A stretch of 64,000 bases of DNA from Sipunculus nudus (taxonomy: Eukaryota; Annelida; Sipuncula; Golfingiida; Sipunculidae). Of this stretch, positions 37,001-47,100 are shown piece after piece. The notes below the pieces were generated by a model, which was given only the letters and a program-made list of their open reading frames with translations, was not told the DNA's origin and did no database searches. Each line of letters opens with the position of its first letter. Positions within the stretch are counted from its first letter, which is position 1. The stretch is taken from the NCBI GenBank assembly GCA_026874595.1, contig CM049314.1, positions 78,479,300 to 78,543,299 on the forward strand. The letters run 5' to 3'. A program made the position numbers and the translations under genes.

Positions 37001-38565
37001 AAATCTCTGATGAATGTCAACAATGAAATGTGTCATTCAAAGTCCATAGTTTATTTTTATTATACGCCTGTCTTAGACTGGACATATTATGGTATACCCA
37101 CGGTCCATCGATCGGCTTATATTGTCGCTGTGATAACTTACCGGGACTTTGATTGATTTTCATGAAAATCTTCAAAAATACTTACTAATAGATTATCTTG
37201 CCTGGGTTTGATTCTAGGCAAAATCCATTCATGCATGTTTAATGAGGTCAGAGGTCACCATCTTTTGGTGGCCCTTGATGACTTGCCAAAAATCGGGTTG
37301 CTTTTCATGAAACTCATTTTTAATATTTACCAATAGTTTCTCACTTGAACTTAATTCGAGGCAAAACCCATGCAAATTAAGTGAGGTCAGAGGTCACAAG
37401 ATATATGATGGGAATATGATGCACTCTTGTGGTGCACTTGTTAATGAAAGGAGAAAAGAAATGTTGATCTTCTTAAAGTGTTGGATTTATTTATGATAAA
37501 CATATCATTTGTGGACCTGTGTCTAGGTCTAGCATGGATCCAGTGAATATATACAGCAGGGTAGGTTGACAGAGTATAGCAATATAGTGATATTGAGAGC
37601 AACATTTTTGTTTGTATTGTACAGCAAATACACTCTTTAATCTAACTTGAGTACTGTTTTCCACAGAGATGAAAAGAAGAGGTTTTGTCAGTGGTCAGCC
37701 CAGGATTTCTCAACCGACGACCCAACCCGAAGACAGTTCAAGGTGCAGTTTAGTTCAGCAATGGCTGCCAATGAATTTGCTGACAAGTTTATGGAGGTAA
37801 GACTTCACAGCGGCTGAGTTCTTAATTTTGTTTTTCTGCTACTGCACTTTCATACATTTACAGGATATCAGCTTATGGTGTAACTTGTTTATACTTTTGG
37901 GGAAAGAATTAATCATATATATGTGTTATCAGATAAGTAATACCCAATACGGCGTAAGTAGTTATAGATTTTTGATGATAGCAGAAGTTATTCATAGACT
38001 TGTTTCATTTCTGTAAACTCTACAATGATGTTATACTATACTATACTATAAAATACTGATATAAGAAATACAAGTATTACCTCGTGTTAAGATTTTGAAA
38101 GTTAATGTTCCATATTTTTTTTTAAAATGAATTTAATGATTTAAAAAAATGATGCAATGTTTTATGAGGGGTCAGAGTCCTTAACATTCTAAAAGCCGGA
38201 AATGTCTGCATATGAAAAGTTTTACAGTCCTTTCTCCACCTTTCTCAATAAAATAAAGTCCCTAAAATAATATCTTTTAATGATTTATTAACAGAAATAG
38301 TCCTGTATAACTTTTTAGTGTATAGGTCTTGCCTTTCAGTATTGGATTGGCAGATTGTCTCTCTCCATTCCAACTATGCTTTTACTATTATGCTAATATC
38401 TTCTGGTATCATAGTTATAAAAGCTCTGGGTTTGTAGCCTTGTATAATTTCAGTCCCAGTGTGTACATTCTACATCTTCCCTAATTCTTGACATGTTTAT
38501 CTTTACAGGGAGTGGCTCTATCCAAGCAGTCTCAGATATATGAGAAAAAAGATGGCTTCTCATGA
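21610..38565 (+). CDS. RANBP2: RanBP2/Nup358-like nucleoporin, copy B (gene span, 17 predicted exons)
   Basis: Gene-level entry. Predicted exons: 21610-21714, 22178-22259, 22793-22890, 23558-23695, 23900-27536, 29354-29545, 30400-30432, 30699-30866, 31240-31356, 32361-32536, 33053-33128, 34371-34478, 35476-35702, 36567-36694, 37667-37796 and 38509-38565, with phases matching at each join; a start exon may be missing. The product would carry a coiled coil, a degenerate RanBD, RanBD-A, one full and one broken RanBP2-type zinc finger, one FG unit, RanBD-B, a SUMO-E3-like motif, RanBD-C, and an acidic RanBD-D. Nup358 forms cytoplasmic filaments of nuclear pores, binds Ran-GTP, and helps release and recycle transport complexes. 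No TPR domain or cyclophilin domain is seen. The absent N-terminus means the protein may not anchor to the pore as the full-length protein does, unless exons were missed or the first copy supplies it. Confidence 0.75.
21921..22006. repeat. (CT)n/(TA)n microsatellite
   Basis: A pyrimidine CT run followed by TA repeats, within an intron of copy B. Confidence 0.9.
22178..22259 (+). CDS. RANBP2: Copy B candidate exon: coiled-coil segment
   Basis: 82 nt, phase 0 in, phase 1 out, acceptor TTCTTATCCAG, donor GTAAGA. It encodes [20 protein letters not shown], an amphipathic helix with Leu/Ile/Met heptad spacing. In frame with neighbouring candidates. Confidence 0.55.
22793..22890 (+). CDS. RANBP2: Copy B candidate exon: Thr/Gln-rich linker
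   Basis: 98 nt, phase 1 in, phase 0 out, acceptor TTTTTTCTTCTCAG (good), donor GTTATT (poor). It encodes [16 protein letters not shown] and DTEIQTPQT. It is supported mainly because its phases exactly bridge 22259 (phase 1) and 23558 (phase 0). Confidence 0.4.
22891..23557. other. Copy B intron, AT-rich
   Basis: No further feature is seen. Confidence 0.4.
23558..23695 (+). CDS. RANBP2: Copy B exon: coiled-coil
   Basis: 138 nt, phase 0 to phase 0, acceptor CCTTCGGTAG, donor GTGGGT. It encodes [20 protein letters not shown] then [16 protein letters not shown], a strong heptad pattern. It runs in frame into IEINELRHS at the start of the next exon. Nup358 has helical oligomerisation elements before its RanBD region, so this may serve that role (inference). 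Confidence 0.65.
23900..27536 (+). CDS. RANBP2: Large exon of RanBP2-like copy B: RanBDs, zinc finger, FG
   Basis: 3637 nt, open throughout, acceptor TTATATTGCAG, donor GTAGGT at 27537, phase 0 in and phase 1 out. An ATG at 23852 extends the frame upstream, but it precedes the acceptor and is probably intronic. In order: end of the coiled coil; about 300 residues of low-complexity Pro/Gln/Ser linker; a degenerate RanBD (about 24873-25155); FG-poor GGFSFSR and AGFSFTSP; RanBD-A (about 25692-26075, with [12 protein letters not shown]); a full RanBP2-type zinc finger (about 26190-26265, SWECSSC...KCVAC); a half zinc finger at about 26375-26400 reading GSCLACQ; one FG unit (about 26514-26575, FSFGQDGGF...GFKFG); SP motifs ([10 protein letters not shown]); RanBD-B (about 26935-27325, with [12 protein letters not shown] and [11 protein letters not shown]); and a C-terminal [11 protein letters not shown] / GFSFKPSSG segment. 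The reading is free of the frameshifts that affect copy A. Confidence 0.9.
27537..29353. other. Copy B intron, three times longer than in copy A
   Basis: 1817 nt against 606 nt in copy A (3061-3666). The extra length includes the degenerate repeat at 28260-28770. No coding signal seen. Confidence 0.5.
28260..28770. repeat. Degenerate tandem repeat, about 3 units
   Basis: Units contain CATAACTTTTGAACTA, a TTTTTCAT/TTTCTTCCTCA passage, GATACACAAAT, then GGTGACCTTGA(T/C)CTT and TC(A/C)AAGGTCA. The spacing is roughly 165-190 bp. This sentence-like pattern is typical of dispersed repeats in molluscs (recall, not checked). Confidence 0.55.
29354..29545 (+). CDS. RANBP2: Copy B exon: SUMO-E3 internal-repeat-like motif with CPGCxGC
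   Basis: 192 nt, phase 1 to phase 1, acceptor CATTTTACAG, donor GTTTGT. It encodes [14 protein letters not shown] (acidic plus SUMO-interacting-type strand), [18 protein letters not shown] (helix plus LP.SFF.Y), then KPCPGCIGC and an acidic tail. Vertebrate RanBP2 uses such a repeat to hold Ubc9 and SUMO-RanGAP1. The SFF.Y match is closer to the vertebrate form than copy A (SFYNY). Confidence 0.8.
30400..30432 (+). CDS. RANBP2: Copy B 33-nt small exon
   Basis: 11 codons, phase 1 to phase 1, acceptor CATTCACAG, donor GTAAGT. It encodes [12 protein letters not shown] when joined. Same length and phase as copy A 4560-4592. Confidence 0.65.
30699..30866 (+). CDS. RANBP2: Copy B exon: start of RanBD-C
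   Basis: 168 nt, phase 1 to phase 1, acceptor TTTGTTTTCAG, donor GTTGAA (weak; in copy A GTTTAT). It encodes [20 protein letters not shown], an acidic stretch and [11 protein letters not shown], the N-terminal RanBD strand. Confidence 0.8.
31240..31356 (+). CDS. RANBP2: Copy B exon: RanBD-C core (WKERG)
   Basis: 117 nt, phase 1 to phase 1, acceptor TTTTTACAAG, donor GTATGT. It encodes [18 protein letters not shown] then [17 protein letters not shown]. Confidence 0.85.
32361..32536 (+). CDS. RANBP2: Copy B exon: RanBD-C second half
   Basis: 176 nt, phase 1 in, phase 0 out, acceptor TATTGTTTAG, donor GTAAGT. It encodes [37 protein letters not shown] and [10 protein letters not shown]. It has a single copy of the segment that copy A duplicates. 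Confidence 0.85.
33053..33128 (+). CDS. RANBP2: Copy B exon: end of RanBD-C
   Basis: 76 nt, phase 0 in, phase 1 out, acceptor CATGCCTTGCAG, donor GTAAAC. It encodes [20 protein letters not shown], the closing helix of the domain. Confidence 0.8.
33129..34370. other. Copy B intron, no further feature
   Basis: AT-rich; no exon or RNA signal supported. Confidence 0.45.
34371..34478 (+). CDS. RANBP2: Copy B exon absent from copy A
   Basis: 108 nt, phase 1 to phase 1, acceptor TTTATCAACAG, donor GTAAGA. It encodes [15 protein letters not shown] then [17 protein letters not shown], a linker with one FTF-type motif between RanBD-C and RanBD-D. Phase symmetry means its loss in copy A would not shift the frame. 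Confidence 0.65.
34552..34880. repeat. Tandem duplication (about 190 bp) rich in ACTCTTTTTTT
   Basis: TCACTCTTTTTTTTTAGGAT then TTACTGAAAATGACGCTAAT, repeated as TCACTCTTTTTTTAGGATTT then ACTGAACATGACGCTAATTA. Both are followed by AGCAGCACTCTAT, TTTTCAGTGAAAAAAA and CCAGTTAGAACAAGAATG. Further ACTCTTTTTTTC pieces occur near 35040-35110. Intronic, and T-tracts plus AG give acceptor-like sites. Confidence 0.85.
35476..35702 (+). CDS. RANBP2: Copy B exon: acidic start of RanBD-D
   Basis: 227 nt, phase 1 in, phase 0 out, acceptor GTATGTTTTAG, donor GTAAGT. It encodes [20 protein letters not shown], a long Asp/Glu run (about 28 residues, 35580-35650), then [20 protein letters not shown], equivalent to the RAKL(F/Y)R...G.WKE part of a RanBD. 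The last domain is divergent from RanBD-A to C. Confidence 0.8.
35757..36005. repeat. About 79-bp tandem repeat, 3 copies, intronic
   Basis: Unit with TTTTAACTGTTTAGCTGCTT, AGAATTATTCAGG, GAATGTCTATACACATTC and TTTATTACAG, repeated three times with a few changes. Confidence 0.85.
36140..36335. repeat. About 96-bp tandem duplication, intronic
   Basis: ACATTTTATTCAG(T/G) ... TTTATGTCTTACACAACC ... GAAGTGTCATAAAG occurs twice in succession with scattered differences. Confidence 0.85.
36567..36694 (+). CDS. RANBP2: Copy B exon: RanBD-D middle
   Basis: 128 nt, phase 0 in, phase 2 out, acceptor TTATTTTTACAG, donor GTAGGA. It encodes [20 protein letters not shown] and [16 protein letters not shown]. 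The in-frame TAG at the border is inside the intron when spliced to 37667, giving ...[13 protein letters not shown]. Confidence 0.8.
37055..37450. repeat. Dispersed repeat shared with copy A intron
   Basis: Same sequence as 11255-11640 (TTATACGCCTGTCTTAGAC, CCCACGGTCCATCGATCGGC, GAGGTCAGAGGTCAC). Inherited through the gene duplication. Confidence 0.6.
37667..37796 (+). CDS. RANBP2: Copy B exon: RanBD-D end
   Basis: 130 nt, phase 2 in, phase 0 out, acceptor TGTTTTCCACAG, donor GTAAGA. It encodes [19 protein letters not shown] and [20 protein letters not shown]. Confidence 0.8.
38509..38565 (+). CDS. RANBP2: Copy B C-terminal exon
   Basis: Acceptor ATCTTTACAG, phase 0. It encodes [18 protein letters not shown] and a TGA at 38563. 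With one A fewer in the six-A run at about 38544-38549, the reading would go on through [17 protein letters not shown] to a donor GTAGCT. This matches the reading in copy A (EKKM..ESE), so the stop may be derived or an assembly indel. Confidence 0.6.
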   Translation, partial: GVALSKQSQIYEKKDGFS

Positions 38566-38697
38566 GTCTGAAACATACGGTGGATCTCAAGATCTGGATA
38601 AGGTAGCTCTCGATTCATGGAGAACCATTTATATACTACAACTAATAGTAATGATGATGATAATAATTAATATTATTATTATGTTGATGTTGTTTTA

Positions 38698-40357
38698 TTA
38701 GCTCAACTGGCTATAAGTCATCTGAGCTATAGTCATGGTCCTTTGTCTGTCCGGCCGTCCAGTCGGACATCCGTTAAGGGGGCACGTTTTAAAACCGTTA
38801 AACGAACGAATCCAAATTCGGCATACAGTTAGATCTCGTTCCTTCAAGATATTAAGGAAAAACCTCAATTTCCCATTAAAAAACATTGTTACGCTTCAAG
38901 ACTGCCTTATATAAAAACCACTGTTCTGTCTTTGATCATATTTAAAATACATATTCCTCTATATATTTCCTATTAACATACCAGAAATTAGGTCAGTATT
39001 GTGTAATTTCTTGAAGTATGGGCCTGAACATCATGCATTTTGTAAAAATTCAGGAAATATATTTACTCACTTAACATGAGAATTGTTGAAGCTAGAGACT
39101 TTTTTTCAGAGATATAACTTTATTTAATCAAGATTAAATTGTATGCTCAAAATTAAATCTGAATTTTTCCATTTTTTTAAGTTATTAGCATAAATATAAA
39201 ATCAGCACCTCAATTTTTGCCCAAATTTGACCATACTACATTCATTTTGCTGTAAGTGCTGTGGATTTAGCATTCACAGCATGTTTACATAAGCATTTCT
39301 AGTATTGTTTACATCAGGCCCGATGTATGCAGTATGCTGCAACTAGCTCTAAGCTCCCCAGGCTCTTATGTAATCGCTGCACTCCTGGCCAGCTCTCTCT
39401 GCCTGGGTGAGCTGGTTCAGGCTGTCTGCAGTAACTACCACAGAGAGCCTTTATCTGTTTCTCTGTCTCTGCCCCCCCCCCCCCCCCGCGCCCTTCCCTC
39501 CCTCCCTCCACCACATTCTGTTGACAGACCTGTACAATAAACCAGATGAATCTTATAACTTCACATTTTTTCAGCAAGCAGCAGAAACCATAGAGACTCC
39601 TCCCCACCCACCACTTCAAGACACAAGACTAATAAACAAGATAAATCTTTTAATTTCAATGTTAAATTCATTTTTGTGGAAACTTGAACAATTTAAATTT
39701 TTTAAAAGAAAAATATTTTCAGGATTTGAATCCTAATATTTAAATGTGATAACATATTAGGATATAATATAAGTGCTAATTGACATGTTAAGATATAATA
39801 AGATATAAATACTTTGTAGCATTTCATTCATATCTCTTGAAGTTGGTTTGGCCTTGATATGAACAAGACTGTAAAACCTAATTAATCAGGAATATTGGGC
39901 AAACATTCGTGGGATTAATTTTTAACTCATATGGCCATATATTTAATTATTGAAATCTTAATTACATTCACACATTTTTTTATGAAATGTATTCTTTTAT
40001 ACAACACATTTTCCTAATTGCATCATTAAATGGTTACAGGCCACAAGTTTAATTTATTACACAGTGCAAATGCGATTTGTATCTAAATGGCTTGTTTTGA
40101 CATGCTTATTTAATTTTGTTTATGCTCTTTTTTATTTTTTATAGCATTTCATTTCATCTAATAAATTAATGTTTATTATATCACTTAGGCTCATGTCTAT
40201 TATTCTATAATTTACAGGGTTTCCTTTTAGCAGGGCCATTTCTTCTTAGCTATCAAATGCTAATATATATGAAAAAACAAAAGAAATAAGTATATTTTGC
40301 ATTTGCTAACATTTTCCACATTTCAGCTGAGCGACGTGACCTATGGGTTCCTTGTTA
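38698..40357. mobile_element. Putative non-autonomous element (about 1.65 kb) inserted 3' of copy B
   Basis: Absent from copy A, whose flanks (about 12850 and about 12880) are nearly contiguous. The 5' end reads TTAGCTCAACTGGCTATAAG; near the 3' end is CAGCTGAGCGACGTGACC. GCTCAACTG and CAGCTGAGC are near-perfect inverted ends. GTCCGGCCGTCCAGTCGGAC near the start and CTTGTTAG at the end fit a repeat type I recall from bivalves. No transposase frame. A poly-C stretch lies at 39471-39487. Confidence 0.55.
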
Positions 40358-40897
40358 GAGTAAAATTCATACTGATATGATTCTGAATTATTTCTAAAGC
40401 AAGCAGTTTGCCTGTACAATAAAATATGTATAGGAAAAAAAACAATATGAATAGAGATGCAAGACTGAATTTAACATAAAAGAACAAGATGAAAGAAGGT
40501 AATGGCTTGAAATGAATTACTTATTGCTCTATGATGTGGCAAAAATCCTCAAAAAAAAATAGCATAAAGGTGAGACAGGGTGAAAAAAATAAATGTATAG
40601 AAATAAACACTGTTAGCAAGAAAATCATGCACAGTCTGTAATTACAGGCAGTCAAAATATTACATGGGTAAAATGTCTATTTTTAAAAGTGGCTAAATTT
40701 GAGAAATCTCCAGAGAAACTCACTCCCTTGTGTCATAACCAAAGACTAACTTCAAATGTTGTTTATACATAATGGAATCGTTTTTAATGGCATTGGCGAT
40801 GTCTGTCTGATATCACCGACGATGTCAGTCTCATCCGGCTTCGCCTTTGTAGTCTACCAGGCTGTTTATTCTAGTAGCTTTCTCAGCCCCCTTGGGA

Positions 40898-41125
40898 GCA
40901 TACAACCCATGCAACCATAAAAGGTGACATTGGGCTATTCATTCTACAGTTTGCCTGTTGCCCATGCATAACCAGTACCCGTTTGCACCCTGGGTGAAGA
41001 GAGTACACCCTTGTGGTAAAGACTTTGGCCAGGAGGCCTGGCACAGAAGCCAGTCTGATCGGGACTCTACCCCACAACCTTCTGTCACAAGTCCAGCACC
41101 CCAACCATTATGCCACCATGCTCCA
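40898..41125 (-). mobile_element. tRNA-derived SINE-like element (copy B side)
   Basis: On the minus strand: A-box TGGCATAATGG (41105-41115) fits the pol III consensus. A degraded B-box (GGGTAGAGTCC, 41062-41072) lies about 33 nt on, where copy A keeps GGTTCGACTCC. The body contains GGCCAAAGTCTTTACCACAA. The satellite begins at its tRNA-like end (CTCCATAATCACATTG). Confidence 0.65.
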
Positions 41126-44100
41126 TAATCACATTGTTATATATCTGAGGTTTAGACTGTCTAACCTGTCTCACGGCGGTCTACATTAACATGTAGATCT
41201 TATCATACTCCATTACCACATTGTTAAATATCTGAGGTTTAGACTGTCTAACCTGTCTCACGGCGGTCTACATTAACATGTAGATCTTATCATACTCCAT
41301 TACCACATTGTTAAATATCTGAGGTTTAGACTGTCTAACCTGTCTCACGACGGTCTACATTAACATGTAGATCTTATCATACTCCATAGTCACATTGTTA
41401 AATATCTGAGGTTTAGACTGTCTAACCTGTCTCACGGTGGTCTACATTAACATTTAGATCTTATCATACTCCATAGCCACATTGTTAAATATCTGAGGTT
41501 TAGACTGTGTAACCTGTCTCACGGCGGTCTACAATAACATGTAGATCTTATCATACTCCATAGTCACATTGTTAAATATCCGAGGTTTAGACTGTCTAAC
41601 CTGTCTAACCTGTCTCACGGCGGTCTACATTAACATGTAGATCTTATCATACTCCATAGCCAAATTGTTAAATATCTGAGGTTTAGACTGTCTAACCTGT
41701 CTCACGACGGTCAACAGTAACATGTAGATCTTATCATACTCCATTACCACATTGTTAAATATCTGAGGTTTAGACTGTCTAACCTGTCTCACGGCGGTCT
41801 ACAATAACATGTGGATCTTATCATACTCCATAGTCACATTGTTAAATATCTGAGGTTTAGACTGTCTAACCTGTCTCACGACGGTCTACAATAACATGTG
41901 GATCTTATCATACTCCATAGCCACATTGTTAAATATCTGAGGTTTAGACTGTCTATCCTGTCTCACGGCGGTCTACAATAACATGTAGATCTTATCATAA
42001 TCCATAGTCACATTGTTAAATATCTCAGGTTTAGACTGTCTAACCTGTCTCACGGCGGTCTACATTAACATGTAGATCTTATCATACTCCATTACCACAT
42101 TGTTAAATATCTGAGGTTTAGACTGTCTAACCTGTCTCACGGCGGTTTACAATAACATGTAGATCTTATCATACTCCATGGCCACATTGTTAAATATCTG
42201 AGGTTTAGACTGTCTAACCTGTCTAACCTGTCTCACGGCGGTCTACATTAACATGTAGATCTTATCATACTCCATAGCCACATTGTTAAATATCTGAGGT
42301 TTAGACTGTCTAACCTGTCTCACGGCGGTCTACATTAACATGTAGATCTTATCATACTCCATTACCACATTGTTAAATATCTGAGGTTTAGACTGTCTAA
42401 CCTGTCTCACGGCGGTCTACATTAACATGTAGATCTTATCATACTCCATTACCACATTGTTAAATATCTGAGGTTTAGACTGTCTAATCTGTCTCACGGC
42501 GGTCTACATTAACATGTAGATCTTATCATACTCCATTACCACATTGTTAAATATCTGAGGTTTAGACTGTCTAATCTGTCTCACGGTAGTCTACATTAAC
42601 ATGTAGATCTTTTCATACTCCATAGCCACATTGTTAAAAATCTGAGGTTTAGACTGTCTAACCTGTCTCACGGCGGTCTACATTAACATGTAGATCTTAT
42701 CATACTCCATTACCACATTGTTAAATATCTGAGGTTTAGATTGTCTAACCTGTCTCACGGCGGTCTACAATAACATGTAGATCTTATCATACTCCATAGC
42801 CTCATAGTTAAATATCTGAGGTTTAGACTGTCTAACCTGTCTAACCTGTCTAACCTGTCTCACGGCGGTCTACATTAACATGTAGATCTTATCATACTCC
42901 ATAGTCACATTGTTAAATATCTGAGGTTTAGACTGTCTAACCTGTCTCACGGCGGTCTACATTAACATGTAGATCTTATCATACTCCATTACCACATTGT
43001 TAAATATCTGAGGTTTAGACTGTCTAACCTGTCTCACGGCGGTTTACAATAACATGTAGATCTTATCATACTCCATGGCCACATTGTTAAATATCTGAGG
43101 TTTAGACTGTCTAACCTGTCTCACGGCGGTCTACATTAACATGTAGATCTTTCATACTCCATTACCACATTGTTAAATATCTGAGGTTTAGATTGTCTAA
43201 CCTGTCTCACGGCGGTCTACAATAACATGTAGATCTTATCATACTCCATAGCCACATTGTTAAATATCTGAGGTTTAGACTGTCTAACCTGTCTCACGGC
43301 GGTCTACATTAACATGTAGATCTTATCATATTCCATAGCCACATTGTTAAATATCTGAGTTTTAGACTGTCTAACCTGTCTCACGGCGGTCTACATTAAC
43401 ATTTAGATCTTATCATACTCCATAGTCACATTGTTAAATATCTGAGGTTTAGACTGTCTAACCTGTCTAACCTGTCTCACGGCGGTCTACATTAACATGT
43501 AGATCTTATCATACTCCATAGCCACATTGTTAAAAATCTGAGGTTTAGACTGTCTAACCTGTCTCACGGCGGTCTACATTAACATGTAGATCTTATCATA
43601 CTCCATTACCACATTGTTAAATATCTGAGGTTTAGACTGTCTAACCTGTCTCACGGCGGTCTACATTAACATGTAGATCTTATCATACTCCATTACCACA
43701 TTGTTAAATATCTGAGGTTTAGACTGTCTAATCTGTCTCACGGTAGTCTACATTAACATGTAGATCTTTTCATACTCCATAGCCACATTGTTAAAAATCT
43801 GAGGTTTAGACTGTCTAACCTGTCTCACGGCGGTCTACATTAACATGTAGATCTTATCATACTCCATTACCACATTGTTAAATATCTGAGGTTTAGATTG
43901 TCTAACCTGTCTTACGGCGGTCTACAATAACATGTAGATCTTATCATACTCCATAGCCTCATAGTTAAATATCTGAGGTTTAGACTGTCTAACCTGTCTA
44001 ACCTGTCTAACCTGTCTCACGGCGGTCTACATTAACATGTAGATCTTATCATACTCCATAGTCACATTGTTAAATATCTGAGGTTTAGACTGTCTAACCT

Positions 44101-47100
44101 GTCTCACGGCGGTCTACATTAACAGGTAGATCTTATCATACTCCATTACCACATTGTTAAATATCTGAGGTTTAGACTGTCTAACCTGTCTCACGGCGGT
44201 TTACAATAACATGTAGATCTTATCATACTCCATGGCCACATTGGTAAATATCTGAGGTTTAGACTGTCTAACCTGTCTCACGGCGGTCTACATTAACATG
44301 TAGATCTTTCATACTCCATTACCACATTGTTAAATATCTGAGGTTTAGATTGTCTAACCTGTCTCACGGCGGTCTACAATAACATGTAGATCTTATCATA
44401 CTCCATAGCCACATTGTTAAATATCTGAGGTTTAGACTGTCTAACCTGTCTCACGGCGGTCTACATTAACATGTAGATCTTATCATACTCCATAGCCATA
44501 TTGTTAAATATCTGAGGTTTAGACTGTCTAACCTGTCTCACGGCGGTCTACATTAACATGTAGATCTTATCATACTCCATTACCACATTGTTAAATATCT
44601 GAGGTTTAGACTGTCTAACCTGTCTCACGGCGGTCTACATTAACATGTAGATCTTATCATACTCCATTACCACATTGTTAAATATCTGAGGTTTAGACTG
44701 TCTAACCTGTCTCACGGTAGTCTACATTAACATGTAGATCTTATCATACTCCATAGCAACATTGTTAAAAATCTGAGGTTTAGACTGTCTAACCTGTCTC
44801 ACGGCGGTCTACATTAACATGTAGATCTTATCATACTCCATTACCACATTGTTAAATATCTGAGGTTTAGATTGTCTAACCTGTCTCACGGCGGTCTACA
44901 ATAACATGTAGATCTTATCATACTCCATAGCCACATTGTTAAATATCTGAGGTTTAGACTGTCTAACCTGTCTAACCTGTCTAACCTGTCTCACGGCGGT
45001 CTACATTAACATGTAGATCTTATCATACTCCATAGTCACATTGTTAAATATCTGAGGTTTAGACTGTCTAACCTGTCTCACGGCGGTCTACATTAACATG
45101 TAGATCTTATCATACTCCATTACCACATTGTTAAATATCTGAGGTTTAGACTGTCTAACCTGTCTCACGGCGGTCTACATTAACATTTAGATCTCATCAT
45201 ACTCCATAGTCACATTGTTAAATATCTGAGGTTTAGACTGTCTAACCTGTCTAACCTGTCTCACGGCGGTCTACATTAACATTTAGATCTTATCATACTC
45301 CATAGTCACATTGTTAAATATCTGAGGTTTAGACTGTCTAACCTGTCTCACGGCGGTCTACATTAACATGTAGATCTTTCATACTCCATTACCACATTGT
45401 TAAATATCTGAGGTTTAGACTGTCTAACCTGTCTTACGGCGGTCTACATTAACATGTAGATCTTATCATACTCCATTACCACATTGTTAAATATCTGAGG
45501 TTTAGACTGTCTAACCTGTCTCACGGCGGTCTACATTAACATGTAGATCTTATCATACTCCATTACCACATTGTTAAATATCTGAGGTTTAGACTGTCTA
45601 ACCTGTCTCACGGTAGTCTACATTAACATGTAGATCTTATCATACTCCATAGCCACATTGTTAAATATCTGGATTTAGACTGTCTAACCTGTCTCACGGC
45701 GGTCTACATTAACATGTAGATCTTATCATACTCCATAGCCACATTGTTAAATATCTGAGGTTTAGACTGTCTAACCTGTCTCACGGCGGTCTACATTAAC
45801 ATGTAGATCTTATCATATTCCATAGCCACATTGTTAAATATCTGAGTTTTAGACTGTCTAACCTGTCTCACGGCGGTCTACATTAACATTTAGATCTTAT
45901 CATACTCCATAGTCACATTGTTAAATATCTGAGGTTTAGACTGTCTAACCTGTCTAACCTGTCTCACGGCGGTCTACATTAACATGTAGATCTTATCATA
46001 CTCCATAGCCACATTTTTAAAAATCTGAGGTTTAGACTGTCTAACCTGTCTCACGGCGGTCTACATTAACATGTAGATCTTATCATACTCCATTACCACA
46101 TTGTTAAATATCTGAGGTTTAGATTGTCTAACCTGTCTCACGGCGGTCAACAATAACATGTAGATCTTATCATACTCCATAGCCACATTGTTAAATATCT
46201 GAGGTTTAGACTGTCTAACCTGTCTAACCTGTCTAACCTGTCTCACGGCGGTCTACATTAACATGTAGATCTTATCATACTCCATAGTCACATTGTTAAA
46301 TATCTGAGGTTTAGACTGTCTAACCTGTCTCACGGCGGTCTACATTAACATGTAGATCTTATCATACTCCATTACCACATTGTTAAATATCTGAGGTTTA
46401 GACTGTCTAACCTGTCTCACGGCGGTTTACAATAACATGTAGATCTTATCATACTCCATGGCCACATTGTTAAATATCTGAGGTTTAGACTGTCTAACCT
46501 GTCTCACGGCGGTCTACATTAACATGTAGATCTTTCATACTCCATTACCACATTGTTAAATATCTGAGGTTTAGATTGTCTAACCTGTCTCACGGCGGTC
46601 TACAATAACATGTAGATCTTATCATACTCTATAGCCACATTGTTAAATATCTGAGGTTTAGACTGTCTAACCTGTCTCACGGCGGTCTACATTAACATGT
46701 AGATCTTATCATATTCCATAGCCACATTGTTAAATATCTGAGTTTTAGACTGTCTAACCTGTCTCACGGCGGTCTACATTAACATTTAGATCTTATCATC
46801 CTCCATAGTCACATTGTTAAATATCTGAGGTTTAGACTGTCTAACCTGTCTAACCTGTCTCACGGCGGTCTACATTAACATGTAGATCTTATCATACTCC
46901 ATAGCCACATTGTTAAAAATCTGAGGTTTAGACTGTCTAACCTGTCTCACGGCGGTCTACATTAACATGTAGATCTTATCATACTCCATTACCACATTGT
47001 TAAATATCTGAGGTTTAGACTGTCTAACCTGTCTCACGGCGGTCTACATTAACATGTAGATCTTATCATACTCCATTACCACATTGTTAAATATCTGAGG

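Noticed and set aside
39314-39736. Open frames with Pro/Gly runs around a poly-C tract
   Set aside because: Low-complexity translation of a C-run within the putative mobile element; frames are open on both strands.
46061-46246. Small minus-strand open frame with repeated RQVRQV
   Set aside because: It arises from the 9-bp GTCTAACCT triplication inside satellite monomers; other monomers stop in that frame.
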